A stretch of 64,000 bases of DNA from an uncultured Dysgonomonas sp. (GTDB lineage: Bacteria; Bacteroidota; Bacteroidia; Bacteroidales; Dysgonomonadaceae). The DNA lies in NCBI GenBank assembly GCA_900556485.1, contig USOX01000001.1, positions 62,001 through 126,000 on the forward strand, in the 5' to 3' direction. The notes beneath the pieces were generated by a model. That model was not told the DNA's origin. It was given only the letters and a program-made list of their open reading frames with translations, and searched no databases. Positions 18,502 through 26,852 of the stretch are shown here, piece by piece; the first letter of the stretch is position 1, and each line of letters begins with the position of its first letter. A program made the position numbers and the translations under genes.

Positions 18502-19266
18502 CTACTTTTCTTCTTTGTGGAACATATTGCCCGAAGCTTGTGCTGTAGGCATAATAAGTAAATCCTGAATGTCTACATGTGGTGGCTGCGAAACAGCATA
18601 GCAAACTGCTTCAGCTATATCCTCTGCAACTAACGATTCGTATCCGGTATATACTTGATCGGCTCTATCTTTATTCCCTTTGAACCTGACAAGCGAAAAT
18701 TCAGTATCTACTGCACCTGGGCAGACTTGTGTAACTCTGATTCCGTAAGGAAGTAAATCCATACGCATGCCCTGACTAAGGGCATTCACCGCATACTTAG
18801 TTGCACAATATACGGCTCCATTCGGATAAACTCCTTTTCCTGCAATTGAACCGATATTAATTATATGTCCCGATTTCCGAGCAACCATAGATGGGCTTAC
18901 CACACGGGTTACATAGAGCAATCCCTTGATGTTTGTATCGATCATTCTCTCCCAGTCATCCACTACTCCTTGATGGATAGGATCTAATCCTACAGCTAAT
19001 CCTGCATTATTAACAAGGATATCTATGTTTTTCCATTCTTCCGGGAGTTCAGCAATTGCTTTTTCGACCTCTGAGTATGTTCTTACATCAAAGGATAAAG
19101 AAAGTACCTTTGCTTCGTATTTTATTTCAATTTCCTTTTCAAGTTCTTCCAATCGCTCTTTGCGCCTTCCTGTGATTATTACATCATAATTCTCTTTTGC
19201 AAGGCGTAGGGCAATAGCTTTACCTAATCCGGCAGTTGCACCTGTTATTAATGCTATTTTTCTCAT
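18502..19266 (-). CDS. SDR-family NAD(P)-dependent oxidoreductase (YdfG-like)
   Basis: 254 residues. Nucleotide-binding TGATAGLGKAIA at residues 8-19, NNAG motif (VNNAGLAVG), catalytic Ser in IINIGSIAGKG and Tyr-x-x-x-Lys in YCATKYAV. Closest in layout to YdfG, a 3-hydroxy acid/serine dehydrogenase, but substrate assignment in this family is weak. It follows the DUF4468-flavin-reductase gene by 8 nt and is probably co-transcribed. Confidence 0.9.
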   Translation of the reverse strand: MRKIALITGATAGLGKAIALRLAKENYDVIITGRRKERLEELEKEIEIKYEAKVLSLSFDVRTYSEVEKAIAELPEEWKNIDILVNNAGLAVGLDPIHQGVVDDWERMIDTNIKGLLYVTRVVSPSMVARKSGHIINIGSIAGKGVYPNGAVYCATKYAVNALSQGMRMDLLPYGIRVTQVCPGAVDTEFSLVRFKGNKDRADQVYTGYESLVAEDIAEAVCYAVSQPPHVDIQDLLIMPTAQASGNMFHKEEK

Positions 19267-19274
19267 AGTGTATT

Positions 19275-20468
19275 TTATTTGATCCAGACATTTACGATTT
19301 CTCCAATATACATTTTATGATAGCCATCCTTAGTATATTCCTGTGGAAGAGATTTCTCTACCACTGCATCAGGGGAGATAGGTTGAGCTACGATTTTTTT
19401 ACATTCGAGAATCATCCATGCCTCATTGAAAGCAGTAGCTCCGGAAGGCAATTTAATAGGAGTAAGTCCCGAACCTTTTATCTTATCTGTGTTTTTTCCA
19501 CTAACAGAGCCACAATATCTTAAAGCATCTTTATATGCTTCTGTATAGAACGAAATAGTATAAGTCTCACCTTTATCCATTGTTTGAACAGAATAACGTG
19601 TAGGATTCAGGAAGCAGAATGATACTGGTTTTTCCCAGAACATACCTAATCCACCCCAAGAAGCTGTCATTACATTTACCTGATCACCTGATCCGGAAGT
19701 AATCAATGTCCAGTCATTTAGTAGTTTAATTATATTTCCGGGGATTTTATCAGCTGTTGTTTGCTTATATCCGGGGAGGGCAGTTCCTGTTGTCGCAAAA
19801 CTTGTTTGTGTAGCCGGTTGAATGACAGCAGCCGGAATATTTGCAACTTGAGGTTGACTTTGTGCCATTGCTACATTGCTAGCAGCTCCTGCTGATACTA
19901 CTGTTGTTGTTCCATTAAGATATACATCAATAGATTTGAATATGTTATTTATAGAATCGACAGTATGTCTGCGAAACTTATCATAATAGCGATTAAGCTT
20001 TGTTCCTTCTTTATTTAGGGCAACTTTATCAGAGATAAGATCTTCTGCTTGAATTGTATTTTTTTCTTCGGAATATGTGTATTTTAAGTTACGTACAGTC
20101 GCATTGCACTTGTTACCTTCTATATTCAGAATTAATTGATATGTCATTTCTGCCCGGTCCAAAACAAAGGCGTTTTTCTTGAAGACTAAATATTTTTCAC
20201 CTAAACAAGCAATATCCAGGTCATTTTTATTGGAAAGAAGTACTTTGCTTCCCGGGTTTGCAGGGTTATTGTAATTATTTTCGGCCCATTGGTTCATGAG
20301 GTCGAAAAGTGCATCTTGTGAAATCTGACTATTAACAGAAATTGTTTTGGAAAATATTACTTTTCCATCAACTTCAGGAACCGCGCCGGCTAAGTAAGCT
20401 TTATCGTTTTGTGCACTGGACAAAAGAGAGAAAAATAAGCAAAATGAAAGCAGAAGATATTTATTCAT
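19275..20468 (-). CDS. Exported fusion of DUF4468 and a flavin-reductase-like domain
   Basis: 397 residues. A type I signal peptide (LLLSFCLFFSLLSSAQ) leads into a DUF4468 domain, about 28-175 (VFSKTISVNSQISQDAL...). A low-complexity Ala/Gln/Pro linker, about 180-240, joins it to a C-terminal domain (about 245-397) resembling the FMN-binding split-barrel flavin reductases of anaerobes: NDWTLITSGSGDQVNVMTAS, then WGGLGMFWEKPVSFCFLNP and RYCGSVSGKNTDKI. The flavin-reductase-like proteins are usually free cytoplasmic proteins; here the domain would be exported. Whether it still binds flavin outside the cytoplasm is unknown. Confidence 0.8.
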   Translation of the reverse strand: MNKYLLLSFCLFFSLLSSAQNDKAYLAGAVPEVDGKVIFSKTISVNSQISQDALFDLMNQWAENNYNNPANPGSKVLLSNKNDLDIACLGEKYLVFKKNAFVLDRAEMTYQLILNIEGNKCNATVRNLKYTYSEEKNTIQAEDLISDKVALNKEGTKLNRYYDKFRRHTVDSINNIFKSIDVYLNGTTTVVSAGAASNVAMAQSQPQVANIPAAVIQPATQTSFATTGTALPGYKQTTADKIPGNIIKLLNDWTLITSGSGDQVNVMTASWGGLGMFWEKPVSFCFLNPTRYSVQTMDKGETYTISFYTEAYKDALRYCGSVSGKNTDKIKGSGLTPIKLPSGATAFNEAWMILECKKIVAQPISPDAVVEKSLPQEYTKDGYHKMYIGEIVNVWIK

Positions 20469-20509
20469 AATGATAGATATTATTATGTTAATTGGTATAA
20501 AAGTAAATA

Positions 20510-20546
20510 AAAAAGTGGTATCAACCAGTTGGCGATACCACTTTTT
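20510..20546 (-). terminator. Terminator downstream of the DUF3078 gene
   Basis: 13-bp perfect stem AAAAAGTGGTATC (20510-20522) with its complement at 20534-20546; 11-nt loop that can pair further (CCA/TGG). Confidence 0.85.
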
Positions 20547-20565
20547 ATATAAGTTAACGTCAGAT

Positions 20566-21447
20566 TTAGAAATTATATGCTAAACCTACACCAATCATTT
20601 CTTTGAACTGTACTTTTGGTCCTCTTTGAGTCCCATCTTCCTTGACTGTTTTTACATCATCATCATATTTTAATGTAGTATTGATGCTTGCAGAAAGGAA
20701 TTTATTTACTTTCATACTGATTAGTAAATCCCAGTTAATATCAACATTACCAAAAGAGCTATCATAAGCAGTGAAGAAGTCTACTGTCGAAATAGCTTTT
20801 ACGTTTTCCATCAAGTCTTTTTCGGCACGTGCTTTAAGATAAGCTCCAAGCTCAGCACGGAATTTATCGCCGGGATCAACCCCAAAGGCTCCTATACTGG
20901 AAAGATAATCATCTTCGACAAAAGTGAATTTACCTGCCAACGGAGATAAGTATACAGAATAGTTTTTATTAGGACGATATTCCAAACCTAAAGATACATT
21001 TGAGTAAGCAGGTGCGAAGAACTTCGAAATATAATGTTCTTTATCCGGATAGTTATATCCTTTATAAAACTGCGATTTGAAATCTGCCATGGCTGTATAG
21101 TACCATTTATCGTTGGTGGAATATCCTAATTGAGTGGTAAAATCGATTTTATCACTAGTCTTTTGAGTGCCTAACGATTTTGTATTGGTTAAGCCATATT
21201 CTAATGCCAGTGCGTTAGAAAACAGCCAATTACCACTTTTTCTTATAAGGGACCCGTTCAGGTATGCTGTTCCGGCCATTGCATTTTCACCCCCTGCTGA
21301 CCAATTGCTAACAGATGTTTGGGAAGCATTGACTCCTATTACTCCTTTCAAATTCCATTTTCCGTCTTCTAACTTATCATTGTCTGTTGTTTGTGCAGAC
21401 ACAGATAATACCGATGCAATAAATATTGCAAATAATATTCGTTTCAT
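20566..21447 (-). CDS. DUF3078 outer-membrane beta-barrel protein
   Basis: 293 residues with a signal peptide (MKRILFAIFIASVLSVSAQ). The body alternates hydrophobic and aromatic residues like a beta barrel and includes the family's opening phrase WNLKGVIGVNASQTSVSNWS; it ends with a terminal aromatic strand (MIGVGLAYNF). Matches DUF3078, abundant in Bacteroidetes outer membranes; function unknown. Monocistronic, with its own terminator. Confidence 0.88.
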   Translation of the reverse strand: MKRILFAIFIASVLSVSAQTTDNDKLEDGKWNLKGVIGVNASQTSVSNWSAGGENAMAGTAYLNGSLIRKSGNWLFSNALALEYGLTNTKSLGTQKTSDKIDFTTQLGYSTNDKWYYTAMADFKSQFYKGYNYPDKEHYISKFFAPAYSNVSLGLEYRPNKNYSVYLSPLAGKFTFVEDDYLSSIGAFGVDPGDKFRAELGAYLKARAEKDLMENVKAISTVDFFTAYDSSFGNVDINWDLLISMKVNKFLSASINTTLKYDDDVKTVKEDGTQRGPKVQFKEMIGVGLAYNF

Positions 21448-21475
21448 TAAAATCTTATGTTTTGTGTTCCTTAAA

Positions 21476-22405
21476 TTAACGTAGCTTTAGCACGTCACCT
21501 TCTACAGGAACATAATCAAAGTCCTTTTTGTTCATTTTGTAAAGATTCTTGACTTTGATTCCATATCGTTGAGATATGCCATGCATTGATTCTCCCACTT
21601 GCACCACGTGGTCATAGTAAGGTTTATCAGCTTTAGATTTTTTCTTTTCGAAATAGACCAAATCTCCAGCTTTAAGAGGAAATCCGGCAGGTACTTCATT
21701 GTACTTGTACAGGTCTTTTGCTCTGAAACCGAATTCTGCAGCTATAGCTTCATAGGTATCATTCTCAAATGCAACCACATATAACAGATTATGAGTTTTG
21801 TATGGAGTATGTTTATATTCTGGTTTAAGATATTGCTTTTCCTGTTGTTTAATCTTTTCAGCGCTTGTACCTTGTTTGTCATGAAGGTAAAGTTCATAGT
21901 CTTCTATTAGCTTTATTAGTTTATTAGCATAAGCTTTATCTGTTGCATAACCACATTGCTGTAAACCTCTTGCCCAACCTTGGTAATCGGTTATATTTAG
22001 CCGGAAAAGGGATTCATATCTTGAGCGTTTGAGAAAAGCTGAATGATCGTCATAGGAATCTTCAACTTTTTTATATTTTCTAAAACAGTCGTTTGGATTG
22101 TCATCAGATTTATATACCCGTTCTCCTGTCCAGTCATTATGGCATTTTATCCCGAAATGGTTGTTTGAGCTGATTGCCAGCGCGCTTTTACCTGCACCAG
22201 ATTCCAATAATCCTTGAGCTAAAGTGATACTAGCCGGAATCTTATGTTTTTTCATCTGGTTGATAGCAATATTTTTATATGTGTTGATGTATTCGTCGTA
22301 TACTTTGTTCCGTTTAGCCTGTGAATAAGTCGAAGTTGGTATCAAAACCAATACAGTTAGGATAATTAATAATATGCCTGGGCAGAAAGAATGAGCTTTT
22401 TTCAT
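21476..22405 (-). CDS. Glucosaminidase-LysM peptidoglycan hydrolase
   Basis: 309 residues. Signal peptide (GILLIILTVLVLIPTSTYSQ), then a glucosaminidase domain, about 40-190, with ITLAQGLLESGAGKSALA (catalytic Glu in LLESG) and NNHFGIKCHNDW. Two LysM-like modules at the C-terminus (about 205-255 and 262-309) carry the phrases YEAIAAEFGFRAKDLYKYN and MHGISQRYGIKVKNLYKMN. Such enzymes cleave the glycan strands of peptidoglycan in the periplasm. It lies 28 nt upstream of the DUF3078 gene, same strand. Confidence 0.92.
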   Translation of the reverse strand: MKKAHSFCPGILLIILTVLVLIPTSTYSQAKRNKVYDEYINTYKNIAINQMKKHKIPASITLAQGLLESGAGKSALAISSNNHFGIKCHNDWTGERVYKSDDNPNDCFRKYKKVEDSYDDHSAFLKRSRYESLFRLNITDYQGWARGLQQCGYATDKAYANKLIKLIEDYELYLHDKQGTSAEKIKQQEKQYLKPEYKHTPYKTHNLLYVVAFENDTYEAIAAEFGFRAKDLYKYNEVPAGFPLKAGDLVYFEKKKSKADKPYYDHVVQVGESMHGISQRYGIKVKNLYKMNKKDFDYVPVEGDVLKLR

Positions 22406-22430
22406 ATATTTAGGGTGTTTTTTAATTCTT

Positions 22431-22928
22431 ATGACTAGAAAAAGTATGAAAAGTTTAAATGTTACTACAAATATACTGGTTTACTCCTTTGAAGAAGGTA
22501 CAGAATCTCAAAAAAAACTGATAGAAGAGGCTAAATTATCAACAGAAAAAGCATATGCACCTTATTCAGGCTTTCATGTTGGTGCGGCTGTTCTATTAGA
22601 AGATGGAACAATTGTTTCCGGCAATAATCAGGAGAATGCAGCTTATCCATCCGGATTGTGTGCCGAAAGAGTAGCATTATTTTCCGCAAATGCTAACTAT
22701 CCCGATCTAAAAGTTGAGGCTATAGCTATTGCAGGCTTTCATGATGGAGAATTTACCGAGAGTCCATGTTGTCCTTGTGGAGGATGCAGGCAAGTGATGG
22801 TTGAGGTAGAAAATAGATTTGACTATCCGGTAAGGGTTATTATGTATGGAAAGAAAGAAATCTACGAAGTAAAATCTGTAAAAGATTTACTGCCGCTTAG
22901 TTTTGGTAAGGAATCATTGAGTGAGTAA
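22431..22928 (+). CDS. cdd: Cytidine deaminase
   Basis: 165 residues; an alternative ATG five codons downstream (22446) is also possible. Zinc-site motifs CAERVALF (Cys and catalytic Glu) and PCCPCGGCRQ identify a homotetrameric-type cytidine deaminase, converting cytidine and deoxycytidine to uridines in pyrimidine salvage. Divergent from the glucosaminidase gene with only 25 nt between the start codons, so the two promoter regions overlap. Confidence 0.95.
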   Translation: MTRKSMKSLNVTTNILVYSFEEGTESQKKLIEEAKLSTEKAYAPYSGFHVGAAVLLEDGTIVSGNNQENAAYPSGLCAERVALFSANANYPDLKVEAIAIAGFHDGEFTESPCCPCGGCRQVMVEVENRFDYPVRVIMYGKKEIYEVKSVKDLLPLSFGKESLSE

Positions 22929-22931
22929 TAA

Positions 22932-23630
22932 TTAGAGGACAGTCTTAAAGGATTTCAGTTCCTGAGTGAATTCTTTGGCCCTATTATTGGAGACTTTATC
23001 AAGTAGTGTCCAAAAACGTTCTCCGTGGTTCATCTCTATCGTATGACATAGTTCGTGAAGAATTATAAAATCGACTAAATACTTGGGAAGAAGCATACAA
23101 TAATAGGAGAGGTTGATACTTTTCTTTGAGGAACAACTTCCCCATCGGGTCCGGCTTTTATTGATTTTGACATTAGAGAATGTGAAACCATGTTTTGCAG
23201 CTAAGTCTTTTACCTTGTTTGGAAACAGACGATTTGCTTCATATCTGAGAGTCTTTTCTATTATTTCTTTAATTATCTTTTGAGTGGAGGAATCTGCATA
23301 ATTAGTATTAGATGGACATGTAATATTTAGTATTCCATCTTTTAGCTTTAAGTAGATATTGCTGATAGTTGCACTTTCTGTTATTTTTAGCTGAAAGCTA
23401 AATGTCTCAAATTCAGTTTGAGTATCAAATTGTAATGTTACCGGTTTCTTTTCTATTAATTTGAGTAGTCTCGGACGCATTTGTTCGATAGTTTTCTCTA
23501 TATATGAGAGGCCGACAGAAGGAGGATGAGTAAGTTGCAAGAAGCCATCTTTCTTTCGGACAATGATTCTTTTAGCTTGTCTATTCAATACAAGCTTTAT
23601 TTCTCCTAATTCTTTATCTACAATTGTCAT
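22932..23630 (-). CDS. YgjP-like M48/SprT-type zinc metallopeptidase
   Basis: 232 residues. The gluzincin motif is HELCHTIEMNHGERFW (HExxH plus a downstream His), preceded by the family phrase SRTRWGSCSSKKSINLSY. This is the YgjP/DUF45 family, cytoplasmic; substrates are not known. It converges with cdd with 3 nt between, and is separated from hemD by a terminator. Confidence 0.92.
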   Translation of the reverse strand: MTIVDKELGEIKLVLNRQAKRIIVRKKDGFLQLTHPPSVGLSYIEKTIEQMRPRLLKLIEKKPVTLQFDTQTEFETFSFQLKITESATISNIYLKLKDGILNITCPSNTNYADSSTQKIIKEIIEKTLRYEANRLFPNKVKDLAAKHGFTFSNVKINKSRTRWGSCSSKKSINLSYYCMLLPKYLVDFIILHELCHTIEMNHGERFWTLLDKVSNNRAKEFTQELKSFKTVL

Positions 23631-23647
23631 TTATCTACTAAACAAAG

Positions 23648-23671
23648 AAAGCCTAACTAGAGTCAGGCTTT
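23648..23671 (-). terminator. Terminator downstream of hemD
   Basis: Stem AAAGCCT/AGGCTTT with an inner ACT/AGT pairing, followed by T-rich DNA on both strands. Lies between hemD and the YgjP-like gene. Confidence 0.7.
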
Positions 23672-23694
23672 TCTTTTATTATTTGTTGAAAATC

Positions 23695-24453
23695 TTACTT
23701 CGCTTTGTGGTTTTCCTTTAAAAATGCTTCTAAAGCTGCAGTCATCGAAGGCATACCCGGTAGAGGAGCCTCGCAATCGAGTCTTAGTCCTGCATCTTTA
23801 ACAGCCTTAGCTGTTGCGGCACCAAAGCAACCTATTGCTTTTTCACCTTGCTCGAAGTTAGGTGCATTTTTTAACAGGGAAACTATACCCGATGGGCTAA
23901 AGAATACCCACATATCGTACGAAAGAATATCTTCTTCTGTAAATTCGTTGCTTACTGTCCTGTACATGATAGCTTTTGTATAGTCTATCTTTTTTTCATC
24001 CAGAACAGCAGTTAGATCCTCAGAATGTACATCAGAAACTGGTACGATGTATTTTTCTTTATTATGTTTTGTTAATGCCGTAGCTAAACCGTCCATTTTG
24101 CCAGTAGCACTGAAAAATATTTTTCGCTTTCTGTAAACGATATATTTTTGCAGATATAGTGCTACAGCTTCAGATATACAGAAATATTTCATCGTTTCGG
24201 GCATTGTAATCCTAAACTCTTCGCAAAGAGCAAAGAAATGGTCAATGGCTATTTTTGCTGTGAAAACGACAGCTGTATAATCCTGAATGTTTATACGTTG
24301 TTGTCTGAACTCTTTGCCATCCAAACCTTCTACTCTGATAAAAGGGCGAAAATCCATCTGTACTTTGTATTTGTCTGCAATATCAAAGTAAGGAGATTTC
24401 TCGGTGGATGGAGCCGGCTGTGAGATCAAAATTTTTTTAATTTTCAAGGCCAT
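23695..24453 (-). CDS. hemD: Uroporphyrinogen-III synthase
   Basis: 252 residues, two-lobed HemD layout: LISQPAPSTEKSPYFDIADK at the start, a central YIVPVSDVHSEDLTAVL and the C-terminal VFFSPSGIVSLLKN and IGCFGAATAKAVKDAGL motifs. It closes and inverts ring D of the tetrapyrrole. It overlaps the DUF4271 gene by 10 nt, a pairing frequent in Bacteroidales. Other haem genes are not in this window. Confidence 0.92.
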   Translation of the reverse strand: MALKIKKILISQPAPSTEKSPYFDIADKYKVQMDFRPFIRVEGLDGKEFRQQRINIQDYTAVVFTAKIAIDHFFALCEEFRITMPETMKYFCISEAVALYLQKYIVYRKRKIFFSATGKMDGLATALTKHNKEKYIVPVSDVHSEDLTAVLDEKKIDYTKAIMYRTVSNEFTEEDILSYDMWVFFSPSGIVSLLKNAPNFEQGEKAIGCFGAATAKAVKDAGLRLDCEAPLPGMPSMTAALEAFLKENHKAK

Positions 24454-25127
24454 AGTGTGTTTAAAACGTCTATTCTATATAAATATATCAATCCTACTGA
24501 TAGAAATATATATGGTAATATTTCAAAGCTGCAAAGGTAGGCAATCAAAAACAAAAAGTTAAATTTTTCTCTGATAAAAAAGATTATTATTTGATAAAAA
24601 AGTATTATTTGAACTAAAAGAAATAGTATCAGTACAAATAATATTACTTGAAAATGATAGAAATCGGAATATACTAAAAGTAGGGTCGGAATAAAATAAA
24701 GTATTCCGAGAACTTCTATTGTTGCAAAATAGGTCCTTCTCCATATATTCATTGATTTTTGTATATCAAATATATATCCGATAAACTTGTATAAGAGATC
24801 TTTTAATAACAAAAATAATGAGATAGTTATAATGAAGGAAAGTATAGTAATCAATGGACTTTTTGCCCCTTCGGCGGTTGGCTCATACCCCACAAATACA
24901 TCATATACACATATTGAGGCAAGAACGATGGCTTGTACCAATAAAAAATAGCCAAAAAGAGTCTCTTTTACTGTAACCTGTTGATATAAACGATGCCTTT
25001 TTTCTGATGAAAACAGCAGAGAAAAATTTTCCTTTAACAACGAAATTCCACCATTGTAGATGTGGGCGAAAAAGAGAAAACATATAAGCAACAAGGCGAA
25101 AACACCATCTGTTTGTTCTACACTCAA
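24444..25127 (-). CDS. DUF4271 membrane protein, uncertain start
   Basis: 227 residues from a TTG at 25127, the only ordinary bacterial start codon available. About six hydrophobic helices (for example VFALLLICFLFFAHIY, ITILSFIITISLFLLLKDLL) match the DUF4271 family of unknown function. The same frame stays open for 63 codons upstream (to a stop at 25317-25319) and reads like coding sequence, with a PPRHEG phrase typical of the family's N-terminus, but has no ATG, GTG or TTG. The true start is therefore unresolved. Coupled to hemD. Confidence 0.8.
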   Translation of the reverse strand: MSVEQTDGVFALLLICFLFFAHIYNGGISLLKENFSLLFSSEKRHRLYQQVTVKETLFGYFLLVQAIVLASICVYDVFVGYEPTAEGAKSPLITILSFIITISLFLLLKDLLYKFIGYIFDIQKSMNIWRRTYFATIEVLGILYFIPTLLLVYSDFYHFQVILFVLILFLLVQIILFYQIIIFFIREKFNFLFLIAYLCSFEILPYIFLSVGLIYLYRIDVLNTLWP

Positions 25128-25320
25128 AGGTAGTTTATTCCCTTCGTGTCGTGGGGGAAGAATGATCTCCTTTCCTATGTGAGTATTTGATAAACTAATA
25201 GTATCTTTTCCTAATGAGTCTGTAGGAAAGACATCTGTGACCAGAGAGTGTTCTGTACTGATACTTCTGGGCTTGAAATTCGTGTATGGTATCGAATCTT
25301 TTATCAGAAAAGTGTATTAG

Positions 25321-25353
25321 AAGTACCCTTTAGCACTTGGAGAAAGGGTACTT
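25321..25353 (-). terminator. Hairpin after metK
   Basis: Perfect 11-bp stem AAGTACCCTTT (25321-25331) with its complement at 25343-25353 and 11-nt loop, just downstream of the metK stop. No strong U tract on the minus strand, so it may be a partial terminator or RNA-stabilizing hairpin. Confidence 0.6.
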
Positions 25354-25362
25354 TTGTATAAT

Positions 25363-26631
25363 TTATAAAGAAAATTCCTTTTTTATAATATCTACATAGT
25401 CAAGCTTTTCCCATGTAAACAGTTCTACTTCTTTAGAGACTCCCTCAGGATTGTATCGTGATCTGAATGTTTTTGTCACCACTTTAGGTTCACGTCCCAT
25501 ATGTCCGTATGCTGCAGTTTCAGCATATATAGGATTGCGAAGTTTTAAGCGCTCTTCAATAGCTTTAGGGCGCATATCGAATATCTTTTCTACTTTTTTA
25601 GCTATTTCTCCATCAGTCATGCCTACATTACTCTTACCATATGTATTGACATAAATGTTCATTGGTTTAGCAACACCAATTGCATATGATACCTGTACTA
25701 GTATTTCGGGCGAAATTCCTGCAGCAACAAGGTTTTTAGCAATATGGCGTGATGCGTAAGCAGCCGAACGGTCAACTTTAGATGGGTCTTTACCGGAGAA
25801 TGCGCCTCCACCATGAGCACCTTTACCACCATAAGTATCCACTATGATTTTACGGCCGGTAAGTCCTGTATCTCCGTGAGGGCCTCCAATAACGAAACGT
25901 CCGGTAGGATTTACATGATAAACAATATCATTATCAAATAATTTAATAATGTCGTCTCTGAATTTATATTTTTCTTTTACTCTAGGTATAAGAATATTTA
26001 TGACATCATTCTTTATTTTTGCTTGCATAGTTGCATCATCGCCGAATTCGTCGTGCTGAGTAGAGATCACGATTGTATCAATACGTAATGGTGTTCCATT
26101 ATCGTCATATTCAATTGTGACTTGTGATTTAGCATCAGGACGAAGGTATGGCATCAGATGTGACTCATTTTTGCGGATATCAGCTAGTTCTAATAACAGA
26201 GCATGTGATAAATCCAGTGCAAGAGGCATATAATTGTCCGTTTCGGATGTGGCGTACCCGAACATCATTCCTTGGTCTCCGGCTCCTTGATCCATTGGAT
26301 CGGATTTGCCATCTACACCTCTGTTAATATCGTCCGACTGTTCATGTATAGCCGAAAGAACTCCACAAGATTGAGCTTCGAATTGATATTCACTTTTGGT
26401 ATATCCGATACGTTCGATTACTTTACGTGCAGTTTCCGGAATATCTATATATGCTTTAGATTTTACTTCTCCTGCTAACACTACTTGTCCAGTAGTTACT
26501 AAAGTTTCACAAGCAACTTTTGAATTAGCGTCGTATGCTAAGAATTCGTCTAATAAAGAGTCTGAAATCTGATCCGCTACTTTATCAGGATGTCCTTCCG
26601 ACACAGATTCAGATGTAAATAGGTAACTCAT
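25363..26631 (-). CDS. metK: S-adenosylmethionine synthase
   Basis: 422 residues beginning [20 protein letters not shown], the usual MetK start. The central [12 protein letters not shown] hexapeptide-type motif and [17 protein letters not shown]-loop are intact. It makes AdoMet from ATP and methionine. The gene has a leader of about 120 nt with a hairpin at its start (26721-26759), so leader-based control is possible, although I cannot assign a known riboswitch class. Confidence 0.97.
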   Translation of the reverse strand: MSYLFTSESVSEGHPDKVADQISDSLLDEFLAYDANSKVACETLVTTGQVVLAGEVKSKAYIDIPETARKVIERIGYTKSEYQFEAQSCGVLSAIHEQSDDINRGVDGKSDPMDQGAGDQGMMFGYATSETDNYMPLALDLSHALLLELADIRKNESHLMPYLRPDAKSQVTIEYDDNGTPLRIDTIVISTQHDEFGDDATMQAKIKNDVINILIPRVKEKYKFRDDIIKLFDNDIVYHVNPTGRFVIGGPHGDTGLTGRKIIVDTYGGKGAHGGGAFSGKDPSKVDRSAAYASRHIAKNLVAAGISPEILVQVSYAIGVAKPMNIYVNTYGKSNVGMTDGEIAKKVEKIFDMRPKAIEERLKLRNPIYAETAAYGHMGREPKVVTKTFRSRYNPEGVSKEVELFTWEKLDYVDIIKKEFSL

Positions 26632-26720
26632 AACTATTTGTTTAAGTTTGTTCTAAAAAAATATAAATATGGAAGGATTGTATAATGCAGTCAGAAATGG
26701 TTTAGCATTTTTTCATGTGG

Positions 26721-26764
26721 TTGCAATCAATACAAATCTATCCACTTAATTGATTGCAAAGATA
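26721..26764 (-). promoter_or_regulatory. metK promoter -7 box overlapping an 11-bp inverted repeat
   Basis: Minus-strand TATCTTTG at 26757-26764 matches TAnnTTTG. The perfect inverted repeat TTGCAATCAAT/ATTGATTGCAA (26721-26731 with 26749-26759, 17-nt spacer) begins inside this box, so it could be an operator, or a hairpin at the very 5' end of the mRNA. Confidence 0.55.
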
Positions 26765-26798
26765 CAGCTTTTTTCTAATTAAATAATTTGTATGTATA

Positions 26799-26835
26799 AA
26801 AAAATAACCTGCACTAACAGTGCAGGTTATTTTTT
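26799..26835. terminator. Strong terminator downstream of the Ton-cluster TPR gene region
   Basis: 17-bp perfect stem (AAAAAATAACCTGCACT at 26799-26815, complement at 26819-26835) with a 3-nt loop, just past the TPR gene's stop codon at 26853. T tracts on both strands. Confidence 0.9.
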
Positions 26836-26852
26836 CTATTTATTTAATAGTT

